In this document: positions 51,551 through 60,692 of the stretch, piece by piece | How positions within the stretch are numbered: position 1 is the stretch's first letter | How the letters are laid out: each line of letters opens with the position of its first letter | Assembly (NCBI GenBank): GCA_020636405.1 | Contig: JACJXW010000004.1 | Coordinates: 3,584,001 to 3,648,000 of the forward strand | Length of the DNA: 64,000 bases | Reading direction: 5' to 3' | Source of the DNA: Lewinellaceae bacterium | Lineage (GTDB): Bacteria; Bacteroidota; Bacteroidia; Chitinophagales; Saprospiraceae | Notes under the pieces: model-generated | Told to the model about the DNA's origin: nothing | The model's input: the letters and a program-made list of their open reading frames with translations, nothing else | The model's database searches: none | Translations under genes and position numbers: made by a program

Positions 51551-52414
51551 ATGAACCGACGCATTCCCTTTCTACTCATTCAGGCGGCTGCCGTCGCCGT
51601 TTTCCTCGGCCGCGCCTGGCAGCATCTGGTGTGGGATGCCCCTTACCGGGCTCTGTTCTGGGATGAGGCATGGATGAAAGGGCTGGTAGAATCTACCTTA
51701 GGCATTACCTGGCGGGAATACGTCACCAGTGCGCAGACTGATGCTTTTATTCAGGGCCTGATCACGGGTACCGGTTGGTTTTATCTGGCCTGTGCGCTGG
51801 TTGCATTGTTCATCAGCCACCTGGGCAGGGTAGGGCGGGTGCTGCTGTGGCTGGGAGCTGCCAACCTCGTTTTTCTGGCCGCGCTGTACTGCAAAGAGAA
51901 ATTTTTTTTCATCGGGCAGTTCTTCGAATATACCCTTCAGTGGGGGGCGCCGGTGATGCTGGCTGTGCTGGCCCGAGATCCGGACAAACCCTGGAGTAGC
52001 GGGTTTATCTTCATGGTAAAGGTTGCCATCGCTCTCACCTTCACCTGCCATGGCCTATACGCTATAGGCTACTACCCCCGGCCCGGCAATTTCCTCGAGA
52101 TGGTGATGAACATCCTCCCCATCAATGAAACCGGTGCCCGCCACTTCCTCAATACAGCAGGAGCCTTGGACTTCCTCCTCAGCATCGCTCTTTTCCTTCC
52201 TGGGCGCTGGGCGCTGGCCGCCATGGCCTACGCTTCCTTCTGGGGGGGGGCCACTTCCATAGCCCGGGTGTGGGCTTACTTCCACTGGGCGTTCTGGGAC
52301 AGCGTCCTGAAACAATGGCTACATGAGTCGGTAATGCGTTTTCCGCATTTCCTGGTGCCGATGGCATTGTTTATCTATATCTCGATCAAACAGAACAACT
52401 CCCGGGAAAATTGA
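51551..52414 (+). CDS. Multi-pass membrane protein of unknown function
   Basis: 287 residues with about seven hydrophobic segments (for example 7-23, 74-92, 98-115, 155-172, 203-225, 263-279). Charged loops carry WQHLVWDAPYRALFWDE at the N-terminus, FFEYTLQWGAPVML in the middle and FHWAFWDSVLKQWLHES near the end. I do not recognise a named family. It starts one base after prfB stops, so it is translationally coupled or at least co-transcribed with it. The role is unknown. Confidence 0.75.
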   Translation: MNRRIPFLLIQAAAVAVFLGRAWQHLVWDAPYRALFWDEAWMKGLVESTLGITWREYVTSAQTDAFIQGLITGTGWFYLACALVALFISHLGRVGRVLLWLGAANLVFLAALYCKEKFFFIGQFFEYTLQWGAPVMLAVLARDPDKPWSSGFIFMVKVAIALTFTCHGLYAIGYYPRPGNFLEMVMNILPINETGARHFLNTAGALDFLLSIALFLPGRWALAAMAYASFWGGATSIARVWAYFHWAFWDSVLKQWLHESVMRFPHFLVPMALFIYISIKQNNSREN

Positions 52415-52461
52415 AATATAGGCTGTCACATTTATTAACGGCTTATCCTCAAAAGTAAAAA

Positions 52462-53445
52462 CTACAACGCCAATATCTCCGCCATCTGGATCAGATCCTT
52501 ATCCGGCCGCTTGGGCTTGACGATGGCCTCCTTGAGCGGCGTGTATTTGATCTTGTTGTTGACCAGCCCCACCATGACGTTTTCCCTGCCTTCGAGTAAG
52601 CCTTCCACCGAATGAAATCCAAGCCGGCTGGCCAGCACCCGGTCCATAGCGGTAGGCGAGCCCCCACGCTGCAGGTGGCCGATGATGGCCACTTTGGTGT
52701 CGTAAAAGTCGAACTGTTCCTTTACCAAACGGGCAATATCCTGGGCATTGCCTGTCTGGTTACCTTCCGCCACGATGATGACGCTGAACAGTTTTTTACG
52801 CCGGGCGCTTTTCTTAAGGAGGTCGATAAGCTCTTCGATCGGCGTATCCGTTTCCGGTATGATCACACTGCCGGCGCCACTGCCGATACTGGTATTCAGG
52901 GCAATGTATCCGGAGTGCCGGCCCATTACTTCGACAAAGAACAGGCGGTTGTGGGAGTCGGCAGTATCCCGGATCTTATCCACCGCGTCGATGGCGGTAT
53001 TGACCGCCGTATCGAACCCTATGGTGTAGTCGGTACCAAAGAGGTCGTTGTCGATGGTGCCCGGAATACCGATAAAGGGAATATCGAATTCTTCGGAGAA
53101 AATATCAGCCCCGGTAAACGTTCCGTTTCCGCCGATGGCTATACAGGCGTCAATGTCAAAGGCCATCAGGGAATCGTAGGCGGCCTTGCGCCCTTCTTCG
53201 GCCCGGAAACGCTCACTGCGGGCTGTTTTGAGAATCGTCCCACCCCGGTGGATGATGTTGCCCACATCTCCGCGTTCGAGGCGCTCAAAGTCTCCATCGA
53301 TCATGCCTTCATAGCCGCGGAAAATACCGTAGACATGGAGGTCGTGGTAGGATGCATTTCTGACTACGGCCCGGAGGGCAGCGTTCATGCCTGGGGCGTC
53401 TCCTCCGGAAGTAAAGACTGCGATACGTTTGATATCCCTGCTCAT
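52462..53445 (-). CDS. pfkA: 6-phosphofructokinase
   Basis: 327 residues, ATP-dependent PFK of glycolysis. Signatures are FTSGGDAPGMNAALRAVVR, the ATP loop AIGGNGTFTGA, the catalytic GTIDNDLFGTDYTIGFDTA, GRHSGYIAL, and GHLQRGGSPTAMDR. The ATP loop has Asn where most bacterial PFKs have Asp (GGDG), a Mg-contact position, so Mg or nucleotide use may differ; the catalytic TIDND aspartate is present. Second gene after nagK by 81 bp and probably in its operon. Confidence 0.94.
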   Translation of the reverse strand: MSRDIKRIAVFTSGGDAPGMNAALRAVVRNASYHDLHVYGIFRGYEGMIDGDFERLERGDVGNIIHRGGTILKTARSERFRAEEGRKAAYDSLMAFDIDACIAIGGNGTFTGADIFSEEFDIPFIGIPGTIDNDLFGTDYTIGFDTAVNTAIDAVDKIRDTADSHNRLFFVEVMGRHSGYIALNTSIGSGAGSVIIPETDTPIEELIDLLKKSARRKKLFSVIIVAEGNQTGNAQDIARLVKEQFDFYDTKVAIIGHLQRGGSPTAMDRVLASRLGFHSVEGLLEGRENVMVGLVNNKIKYTPLKEAIVKPKRPDKDLIQMAEILAL

Positions 53446-53526
53446 TGGTAGTTCCTGTTTTCCTGTTTGCCCGGTAAATGGGCGGGCAAAGCTTAAAGGG
53501 CCCTGCCACAGGATGGTAAATCAGTA

Positions 53527-54360
53527 TTAAGTGTGGTAAGTAACCAGGTTGTCTATGGGCTTTTGAATGAAGATGCCGGTTCTCATTGCACGTTCTTCCA
53601 GGACAACCCGGATGATGTCCTGAAAATAATAGGCCACAGAGCCGATGAAGTGGATGGGGAGCGACAAGTGGTTCGGATATTTCCTTACATGGCGGTCAAT
53701 GAATTCGGCAAAAGAGTTGAACAACAATCGCTGGATGTAAGGGTGCTCGATGTTCTGGCTCATAAATTTGGTGAAAGACGCCAGGTACACGTTGGGCGTC
53801 CCTTTTCCGTAAATCTGGCTGAGCATGGCCTGTTTGCCTCCCGGGTATGCTTTTTCCAACTCCTTTCGGAGGTGTTGGGGCAACTCGCGGTAGAAATAGG
53901 AGCGGATCAGGCTTTTGCCCAGATGTGTACCGCTGCCTTCATCTCCCAGAAGATATCCCAGGTTGGTTACGTTGTCCGTAACGTCAACACCATCGTAGAG
54001 GCAGGAATTGGAACCGGTACCCAGGATGCAGGCAATACCAGGTTCATTTCCACAGGTTGCCCGGGCCGCTCCCAACAAGTCGTGCTCTACGGCAATGTTC
54101 GCATTGAAGAAAATACGGGACAAAGCGTTATTGACGATCCCTTTGAGATTTTCATCCCAGCAACCAGCGCCATAATAATATACCTGGGTAGCCTCGTTGG
54201 CATCTACGCCTCCGTCAAAAGCTTCCTGAAGCTCCTGGTAGATCTTATTCTCGGTATGGAATACGGGGTTGAACCCCATTGTGCTAATGGTGCGTGTACC
54301 GGCGCTATTGATCATTTTCCAGTCAGCCTTGGTAGACCCACTATCGACAACTACAATCAT
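53527..54360 (-). CDS. BadF/BcrA-type N-acetylglucosamine kinase
   Basis: 277 residues of the ASKHA fold. The first phosphate loop is VVVDSGSTKADWKMI and the second GIACILGTGSNSCLYDG; YLLGDEGSGTHLGKSLIRSYFY follows. Bacteroidota members phosphorylate N-acetylglucosamine recovered from peptidoglycan or chitin; other glucosamine-type substrates are possible. It is the first gene before pfkA, so a sugar-phosphate operon is likely. A 19-bp palindrome (54393-54411) sits at its promoter. Confidence 0.87.
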   Translation of the reverse strand: MIVVVDSGSTKADWKMINSAGTRTISTMGFNPVFHTENKIYQELQEAFDGGVDANEATQVYYYGAGCWDENLKGIVNNALSRIFFNANIAVEHDLLGAARATCGNEPGIACILGTGSNSCLYDGVDVTDNVTNLGYLLGDEGSGTHLGKSLIRSYFYRELPQHLRKELEKAYPGGKQAMLSQIYGKGTPNVYLASFTKFMSQNIEHPYIQRLLFNSFAEFIDRHVRKYPNHLSLPIHFIGSVAYYFQDIIRVVLEERAMRTGIFIQKPIDNLVTYHT

Positions 54361-54386
54361 AATATTACAGATAATAGATTGGCTAT

Positions 54387-54394
54387 CAAAGGTA
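54387..54394 (-). promoter_or_regulatory. -7 box for nagK-pfkA (TACCTTTG)
   Basis: Minus-strand TACCTTTG, 26 bp before the start codon; its upstream end touches the palindrome. Confidence 0.55.
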
Positions 54395-54411
54395 GTGTAA
54401 ATTTTACACTA
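54393..54411. promoter_or_regulatory. Palindromic operator candidate (TAGTGTAAA-T-TTTACACTA)
   Basis: Perfect 9-bp inverted repeat around one base, lying just upstream of and overlapping the -7 box of the nagK-pfkA transcript. A bound regulator would cover the promoter, so repression is the natural reading. Confidence 0.7.
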
Positions 54412-54472
54412 ACTGAAGGGGTTTTTTAAAAATATGCTGATCCTGGAGCTTTCAGGAAGTAATCACAATTAC

Positions 54473-55681
54473 CTATTGCAACTTGTTTACAGCTTCGGCA
54501 ATGCGCCGGATAGCCTCTCTGAGCTCTTTTTCGGAAGCGGCATAGGAGATCCGGTAACAATTGTCGGCGCCGAAAGCGGAGCCGGTGACCACCGCTACAT
54601 GAGCACTGTGGAGTAGATATTCACAGAAATCATCTGCGTTGTTGATCACCTTATCGGCGGCACTTTTGCCAAAATAGCTGCTGATATCGGGAAAAATGTA
54701 GAAGGCGCCCTGCGGTTTGTTGACCTTCATGCCGGGAATCTGGCTGAGCAACTCGATCACCATATCCCGGCGCTGCCGGAAGGCCGCCTGCATTTCGTAA
54801 GTAGGAGACATATCGGATAGCAAAGCATGAGCAGCGGCTTTTTGTCCAAAGGAAGTAGCGCCAGAGGTGAACTGCCCCTGTACTTTGGAGCAGGCGTCGG
54901 CGATCCACTCCGGCGCGCCGATATACCCCAGCCTCCACCCGGTCATGGCAAAGCCTTTCGAGAATCCGTTCACCGTGATGGTTCGGTCCTTCACTTCATC
55001 GAAAGCGCCAATACTTGCGTGATTACCGGTGAAGTTGATGTATTCATAGATCTCATCGGAAACGATATAGATGCCTTCATGAGCAGCGACCACCTGGGCG
55101 ATGGCGTGGAGTTCTTCCTTAAGATAGACCGACCCGGTCGGGTTACAGGGAGAGGAGAACAACAACATTCTGGTCCGGGGAGTGATAGCGGCGGCTACCT
55201 GCTCAGCAGTAGCCTTATAATCTTGCTCGATATCGGCGCTGACCAGCACGGGTACGCCTCCGGCCAGTTTGACGATTTCGGAGTAGGATACCCAGTAGGG
55301 GGCAAGAATGACCACCTCGTCGCCTTCATCCAGCAAGGCAAGGCAAATATTGGCAATGGATTGCTTGGCTCCGTTGGATACAACGATCTGGTTGAGGCCG
55401 AAATCCATTCCGTTGTCCCGTTTGAACTTGGTTTGAATTGCTTTGCGCAATTCCACCAAACCCGGTACGGGCGTATATTTGGTGTACCCTTCGTCCAGGG
55501 CTTTTTTAGCAGCTTCTTTGATATGGGCCGGGGTATCAAAATCGGGTTCTCCCAAGCTAAGGCTGATTACGTCGTGGCCCTGCGCTGCAAGGTCGCGGGC
55601 CATTTGAGCCATTCTGATGGTGGCGGATTCCTCCATCTGTTGTATCCTCTGCGAAAGGTGTTGAATACTTACCGTTGACAT
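54473..55681 (-). CDS. PLP-dependent aminotransferase (AspC, fold type I)
   Basis: 402 residues. Class I/II signatures: SLSLGEPDFDTP, VSNGAKQSIANICLALLDEGDEV, SSPCNPTGSVY (Asn-Pro), VSDEIYEYINF, and the PLP lysine in NGFSKGFAMTGWRLGYIG. It likely acts on aspartate or an aromatic amino acid; the exact substrate is not readable. Start 55681 (MSTVSIQHLSQRIQQM) is preferred to 55705. A minus-strand TACTTTTG at 55732-55725 is the likely promoter. It is about 110 bp upstream of nagK. Confidence 0.94.
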   Translation of the reverse strand: MSTVSIQHLSQRIQQMEESATIRMAQMARDLAAQGHDVISLSLGEPDFDTPAHIKEAAKKALDEGYTKYTPVPGLVELRKAIQTKFKRDNGMDFGLNQIVVSNGAKQSIANICLALLDEGDEVVILAPYWVSYSEIVKLAGGVPVLVSADIEQDYKATAEQVAAAITPRTRMLLFSSPCNPTGSVYLKEELHAIAQVVAAHEGIYIVSDEIYEYINFTGNHASIGAFDEVKDRTITVNGFSKGFAMTGWRLGYIGAPEWIADACSKVQGQFTSGATSFGQKAAAHALLSDMSPTYEMQAAFRQRRDMVIELLSQIPGMKVNKPQGAFYIFPDISSYFGKSAADKVINNADDFCEYLLHSAHVAVVTGSAFGADNCYRISYAASEKELREAIRRIAEAVNKLQ

Positions 55682-55724
55682 GTCCACTTCTAAATTTGGT
55701 GACATAAGAATATATATGCGCCTG

Positions 55725-55732
55725 CAAAAGTA
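55725..55732 (-). promoter_or_regulatory. -7 box for aminotransferase gene (TACTTTTG)
   Basis: Minus-strand TACTTTTG, full TAnnTTTG match, 43 bp before the chosen start at 55681. Confidence 0.5.
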
Positions 55733-55915
55733 GGTTTTTTAATTGCCCTGTGCACTTTTTTTTGGATAATCCTTTAAAAAATCAACCGGCTGTTTTCAAA
55801 TATCGCAAGAAAGGCGCATTCTTGCCATGAAATGCGCAAAGATGATGTCCGCACAAAAGGCATAGCCTCAGCGCCTGAAATACATTCGGCCAACCGGCAA
55901 GTGTCCAATTTTTTC

Positions 55916-55923
55916 TATCTTCG
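55916..55923 (+). promoter_or_regulatory. -7 box for PMT-TPR gene (TATCTTCG)
   Basis: TATCTTCG, 43 bp before ATG 55967. It implies the transcript starts after the alternative upstream frame opening at 55832. Confidence 0.5.
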
Positions 55924-55966
55924 ACGCCATAAAAAGGAGAAGGGTTTAATTCTTAGATTGCGATCC

Positions 55967-58171
55967 ATGAGTAAAAAGAGAAAGTCACCGACAGGAAAAA
56001 CGCCCCAACCAAAAGTTTCGGCCTCTGTGAAACCTACGCCGGCAGCTAGCGCGGATACAGAAAGCCCCGAACAGGCGGCGCTCTACAAGAAGGTTTTTCG
56101 GTTTTCGGCTCTGGGGATACTGGTTGTCACCATCCTGCTTTCTTTGTTCAGTGGGATCAATGGAGATGATGAATTCCAGAATGATTACTCCACAAAACTG
56201 GTTGATTATTACCTCTCTTTTGGGGCGAAAACGGAAGCGCTATACATCGAAAAGGGCAATATGCACTATTACGGTGGATTTTTTGACCTGGCAACAGGCC
56301 TGGTCAACCGGGCTTTGGGATTCGATGAGATGGATATCGCCTATCACAACGTCCGCCATATTTTTAATGCGATTATTGGAGTACTAGCCATGCTCTTTGT
56401 CGGGCTGCTGGCCAAGGAGATCGCCGGCTGGCGGGCAGGCATTCTGGCTATTTGGTTCATATTCCTTTCCCCCCGGTTCCTGGGGCATTCGTTGATGAAC
56501 CCCAAAGATATCCCCTTCGCAGCAGGCTTTGCAATTGCCACTTATTATATGGTTTTGTTGTTTAAGGCGATGCCCCGGCCAAGTTGGAAAACGGCCCTTG
56601 GTGTCGCTCTGGGTATCGCTTTGGCCCTGGCTACCCGTGCCGGCGGGCTATTGTTGTTTGGTTATCTAGGCTTGTTTGCGGCTGTCGATTTCCTGCTAAA
56701 GTATATCCTCAAAAAGCAGGAAGGCGCAGGACAAGCCCTGGTTGCCTACTTTTCCTACGGGCTGGCCATCGCCTTTACCGGTTATGTTCTGGCAATTCTG
56801 ACCTGGCCGGCAGCACTGGCCAACCCCATCGGGCATCCCCTGGCCGCCCTCTCCGAGTTTTCCAAACTGGGGGTCAAGATCCGCGTACTGTTCATGGGGG
56901 ATAACCTGCTTTCAGATAACACGGGCTGGCAGTATCCCCTGGCCTGGATACTGAAAACGGTGCCTCTGTTCACTCTCGTTGGGTTCGCCGGCAGTTTGTT
57001 CCTATTGCCTACCATCCTGAAGCGTTACAATACGACGGCTGTCCTGCTTGCCTATTTTGCCACCATTTTTCCCGTAGCTTATATCATTTACAAAGAATCC
57101 ATACTGCACGACGGATGGCGGCACCTGATGTTCATCTATCCGAGTATGGTAGTGGTGGCTGCGGTTTTCTGGGTTACCCTGGAAAGCTTTTTTAAGGAGA
57201 AGAAAGCCGCGCTTTATGTGATCTGGGGCTTTCTGGGGATATTGGCCGTCGATGCGGCACTCTTTATTGTCCGCAATCCCCAATACCCTTATGTGTATTT
57301 CAATCCTATAGGAGGAGGGATAAAGGGCGCATTTGGGAACTATGAAACGGATTACTGGGGGGTATCGGTTAGGCAGGCAATAAACTGGATGGAAAAGGAA
57401 GGCATCATCAGCCCCCAGATGCAGGATACCGTAACTTTGGGTACCACTTTTTTCTATAACGTCAGCCGCCTGACCAGGGAACGTTATCACGGCAAGGTAA
57501 AAGTCAAGTATGTTCGTTTCAATACCCGGCACAGCGAATCCTGGGATTATGGTATCTTCCCCTCCCGCTTTTTCCGGGGAGCGCATTTGCGTTCCGGAAA
57601 CTGGCCCAATAGTAAAACCATACACACTATAGATGCAAATGGAGTGCCTCTGGTTGCTATAGAAAAGGACGAGAAAAAATATGCCTACAGGGGACAGCTT
57701 GCCTTATCCGGCGGCGATTTTCAGGATGCAATAACCCAGTTCCAGAATGAGGTCAAGGAACATCCGGATAATGAAGTAGCCTGGACGTCACTCAGCAATG
57801 CTTACCTCAACATGAGGCAATTTCAGCAGGCATTGGATGCTGCTCAAAAGGCCCTTTCGGTGGCTCCGGATGCGGAGAGCGCCTTGCTTTACGAGGGGCT
57901 TGCACTTGTTAACCTGGGCCGAAAGCAGGAAGCCCTGAGTACCTTCGACCGCCTTACCCGGGTAAATGAAGAATATTACGCGGGGTATTATTACCTGGGC
58001 CTGGTATACGAATCTACCCAAAACTACCGTGCAGCTTTCGAAAATGCGCAGAAAGCAATCGAAGCAAACCCCGGGTTTAAAGAGGCTTATCTGCTGGCGG
58101 CGCAGGCACTGGAAAAACTGGGCGATGCGGAAAACGCTGCTCGTTACCGGGAAGCCGCACAAAAGCTTTAA
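55967..58171 (+). CDS. PMT-like membrane glycosyltransferase fused to TPRs
   Basis: 734 residues. A Pro/Lys-rich cytoplasmic start is followed by a polytopic region (about residues 45-440, ten or more helices), with an acidic first loop GINGDDEFQNDYSTKLVDYY. It contains WRAGILAIWFIFLSPRFLGHSLMNPKDIPFAAGFAI, typical of PMT/ArnT-type transferases that use lipid-linked sugars. The last 160 residues hold TPRs (AWTSLSNAYLNMRQFQQALDAAQKAL, then LYEGLALVNLGRKQEALSTFDRL). The fusion suggests a transferase that docks a protein partner. Start 55967 follows a TATCTTCG box. Methyltransferase and carboxylase genes follow closely. Confidence 0.82.
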   Translation: MSKKRKSPTGKTPQPKVSASVKPTPAASADTESPEQAALYKKVFRFSALGILVVTILLSLFSGINGDDEFQNDYSTKLVDYYLSFGAKTEALYIEKGNMHYYGGFFDLATGLVNRALGFDEMDIAYHNVRHIFNAIIGVLAMLFVGLLAKEIAGWRAGILAIWFIFLSPRFLGHSLMNPKDIPFAAGFAIATYYMVLLFKAMPRPSWKTALGVALGIALALATRAGGLLLFGYLGLFAAVDFLLKYILKKQEGAGQALVAYFSYGLAIAFTGYVLAILTWPAALANPIGHPLAALSEFSKLGVKIRVLFMGDNLLSDNTGWQYPLAWILKTVPLFTLVGFAGSLFLLPTILKRYNTTAVLLAYFATIFPVAYIIYKESILHDGWRHLMFIYPSMVVVAAVFWVTLESFFKEKKAALYVIWGFLGILAVDAALFIVRNPQYPYVYFNPIGGGIKGAFGNYETDYWGVSVRQAINWMEKEGIISPQMQDTVTLGTTFFYNVSRLTRERYHGKVKVKYVRFNTRHSESWDYGIFPSRFFRGAHLRSGNWPNSKTIHTIDANGVPLVAIEKDEKKYAYRGQLALSGGDFQDAITQFQNEVKEHPDNEVAWTSLSNAYLNMRQFQQALDAAQKALSVAPDAESALLYEGLALVNLGRKQEALSTFDRLTRVNEEYYAGYYYLGLVYESTQNYRAAFENAQKAIEANPGFKEAYLLAAQALEKLGDAENAARYREAAQKL

Positions 58172-58203
58172 TTTTGTGGCCAAAAGGCCAAGAAGATAGA
58201 TCG

Positions 58204-59007
58204 ATGAATTACAAATTATTGTTTCCGACGTACCGCAACCGGTATCTTTTTGTCCAGCGAAACCTCGAACGGCTCTCCAGGGAGCGCCGCTTCGAACGTG
58301 CGTTAAACCTGGGAGCGGGAGAGGGGGATTACGACAGCATGATCGCCGGGTATTGTGGGCATTTGGTATCCTGTGACATCAATGAAAGGGATATTGATTA
58401 CGCCCGGGAACTCAATGAGGGCGTGCCCAACCTGGAATACCGGGTGGAAGATGCCCTGAACCTGAGCTTTCCGGACAATTCCTTCGACCTGGTCATTTCT
58501 GTCGAAGTGATCGAACACGTCGGGCAACCCGAACGGATGGTCGAAGAGATCCAAAGGGTACTCAAACCAGATGGATTGGCCCTGATCACCTTTCCTTCCC
58601 TGGATTTCCCTTTTACTTATGATCCGGTCAACCGGCTGCTTAGCTACTTTACCAATAAAAAAATATCCCATGGCGCATATGCATTCGGGCACGAATACCT
58701 GATCTCCAAAACCGACTTTCGCTCCTGGTCTCAAAAGAACCAGATGCTTGTAGTTCAGGAAAGGAACCTGAGCGGGCACCTCATCGGTTTGCTGGAAATG
58801 TACTGGACCGGGTTGATCCAGCGCATTTTCAAGGCCAATGCGACCAACATCTCAAGCCATAAGGACAAGAAGCTGGCTCTGCGCCCTTCCACCAAAGGGC
58901 CGTTCCTTACAAAACTTACGGACCTGGTCATCGCTATCGATGACGCTATGTTTCGCCATGCCCGCCGCTCTGTCGGCAAGGGCTTTATCATTCAGAAAAA
59001 AGGATAA
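58204..59007 (+). CDS. Class I SAM-dependent methyltransferase
   Basis: 267 residues starting at 58204 (MNYKLLFPTYRNRYLFVQ). SAM-binding motif I is ALNLGAGEGDYDSMIAG, motif II includes DLVISVEVIEHVGQPERMVEEIQRVLKPDG, all in the first 150 residues. The C-terminal third (KTDFRSWSQKNQMLVVQERN, LLEMYWTGLIQRIFKAN) may set the substrate. It lies 32 bp after the PMT-TPR gene and 12 bp before the carboxylase gene, in an apparent operon. The acceptor molecule is unknown; glycolipid or glycan methylation would fit the neighbour but is inference. Confidence 0.85.
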   Translation: MNYKLLFPTYRNRYLFVQRNLERLSRERRFERALNLGAGEGDYDSMIAGYCGHLVSCDINERDIDYARELNEGVPNLEYRVEDALNLSFPDNSFDLVISVEVIEHVGQPERMVEEIQRVLKPDGLALITFPSLDFPFTYDPVNRLLSYFTNKKISHGAYAFGHEYLISKTDFRSWSQKNQMLVVQERNLSGHLIGLLEMYWTGLIQRIFKANATNISSHKDKKLALRPSTKGPFLTKLTDLVIAIDDAMFRHARRSVGKGFIIQKKG

Positions 59008-59019
59008 AACCGGCTTTCC

Positions 59020-60561
59020 ATGAAAGAAAAATTGCAAAGGCTCCAGTCTGAAATTGCCGCAGCCATGATAGGTGGGGGCGAAGACAAGATCGATAAGCAA
59101 CATGAAAAAGGAAAGCTAACCGCCCGGGAACGCATCCACTTCCTGCTCGATAACGGCTCCTTTGAAGAGATCGGTATGTTGGTCGTACACCGAAGCAGCG
59201 ATTTCGGAATGGAAGAACAGCGCATTCCGGGGGATGGCGTGGTGACCGGATATGGAACCATTGACGGCCGCTTGGTATACGTCTTTGCCCAGGATTTTAC
59301 CGTTTTTGGCGGTTCTCTTTCCGAGACCCACGCTGAAAAGATCTGTAAATTGATGGACCTGGCTATGGAAAACGGGGCACCGCTTATCGGGCTCAACGAT
59401 TCTGGGGGCGCCCGCATCCAGGAAGGGGTAAACTCCCTGGGAGGCTACGCCGATATTTTTTACCGCAATGTTATGGCTTCAGGCGTCATCCCTCAGATCT
59501 CCGCCATCATGGGCCCTTGCGCCGGCGGAGCGGTCTACTCTCCGGCAATGACGGATTTTACCATCATGGTAGAGCATACTTCTTATATGTTTGTTACCGG
59601 CCCCAATGTGGTCAGAACGGTGACCAATGAGGAAGTGACGGCTGAGGAGCTGGGCGGCGCCAGCGCTCATTCTACCAAATCAGGCGTAACTCATCTGACG
59701 GCCGATAATGATATCGACTGCCTGGCAAAGGTTCGTCGCCTGCTCAGTTATTTGCCTCAAAATTGTGAGGCCAGGCCTGCAAAACTTCCATTTGAACTTA
59801 AGGAAGAAACCCGTGAACAATTGCGCGATATCGTACCGGAGAACGCCAACCAGCCCTACGACATGCGCGATGTGGTGAACGGGATAGTAGATAAGGATTC
59901 TTTTCTGGAGATCCACGAAAACTATGCGGACAACCTGATCGTCGGTTTTGCCCGGTTGGGAGGGCGCAGCATTGGCATTGTAGGTAACCAGCCGATCAGC
60001 CTGGCCGGTGTGCTTGATGTCAATAGTTCGAAAAAGGGCGCCCGATTCGTTCGCTTCTGCGATTGCTTCAACATCCCTTTGCTGGTTTTGGTAGACGTAC
60101 CAGGGTTCCTGCCAGGGACCGACCAGGAGTGGAACGGGATCATCGTCAATGGAGCCAAGTTACTTTATGCTTTCAGTGAGGCTACGGTACCCAGGGTTAC
60201 GCTGATCACCCGAAAAGCTTACGGAGGAGCCTATGATGTGATGAATTCCAAACACATCGGGGCTGATATGAACTTCGCCTGGCCTTCGGCAGAGATCGCT
60301 GTAATGGGCGCAAAGGGCGCTTCGGAGATCATCTTCCGCCGGGAAATACTGGCTGCAGAAGACCCTCAGGCCATGCTGGCCGAGAAAGAGCAGGAATACC
60401 AGGAGAAGTTCGCCCATCCTTACAGGGCGGCCGGCCGCGGCTTCATCGATGAGGTGATCGACCCCAAAGATACCCGCCGGAAACTGATCAAAGCATTCGC
60501 CATGCTGGAAAATAAAACGGCTAAATTGCCGAAGAAAAAACATGGGAATATTCCATTGTAA
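59020..60561 (+). CDS. Acyl-CoA carboxylase, carboxyltransferase (beta) subunit
   Basis: 513 residues, the transferase subunit of propionyl-CoA or a related acyl-CoA carboxylase. Oxyanion-hole sequences are LNDSGGARIQEGV and IMGPCAGGAVYSPA in the N-half and TLITRKAYGGAYDVMNSKHIGAD in the C-half; KGKLTARERIHFLLDNGSFEEIG starts the domain. It makes methylmalonyl-CoA with a biotin-carrying alpha subunit that is not in this window. Length is typical of PccB. It begins 12 bp after the methyltransferase gene. Confidence 0.95.
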   Translation: MKEKLQRLQSEIAAAMIGGGEDKIDKQHEKGKLTARERIHFLLDNGSFEEIGMLVVHRSSDFGMEEQRIPGDGVVTGYGTIDGRLVYVFAQDFTVFGGSLSETHAEKICKLMDLAMENGAPLIGLNDSGGARIQEGVNSLGGYADIFYRNVMASGVIPQISAIMGPCAGGAVYSPAMTDFTIMVEHTSYMFVTGPNVVRTVTNEEVTAEELGGASAHSTKSGVTHLTADNDIDCLAKVRRLLSYLPQNCEARPAKLPFELKEETREQLRDIVPENANQPYDMRDVVNGIVDKDSFLEIHENYADNLIVGFARLGGRSIGIVGNQPISLAGVLDVNSSKKGARFVRFCDCFNIPLLVLVDVPGFLPGTDQEWNGIIVNGAKLLYAFSEATVPRVTLITRKAYGGAYDVMNSKHIGADMNFAWPSAEIAVMGAKGASEIIFRREILAAEDPQAMLAEKEQEYQEKFAHPYRAAGRGFIDEVIDPKDTRRKLIKAFAMLENKTAKLPKKKHGNIPL

Positions 60562-60692
60562 ATTTTAGTGTGAAAGTGTATATGTGCATTCGAAACGGAC
60601 TTCCGTGCGCTCTCATTTACTTGTTTGGCTTGCACAAAAACCTGGCTTTCCAACCGCACTGAAGCTTTAACGGACGGAGGCCCGAGGGGGGC

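Noticed and set aside
53533..54429. Long open frame on the plus strand opposite nagK
   Set aside because: It lies antisense to a clear kinase gene and its translation has no recognisable domain; it is a by-product of codon bias. The same holds for long frames at 5553-6290, 18853-19638, 41721-42584, 52612-53451 and 54827-55678.
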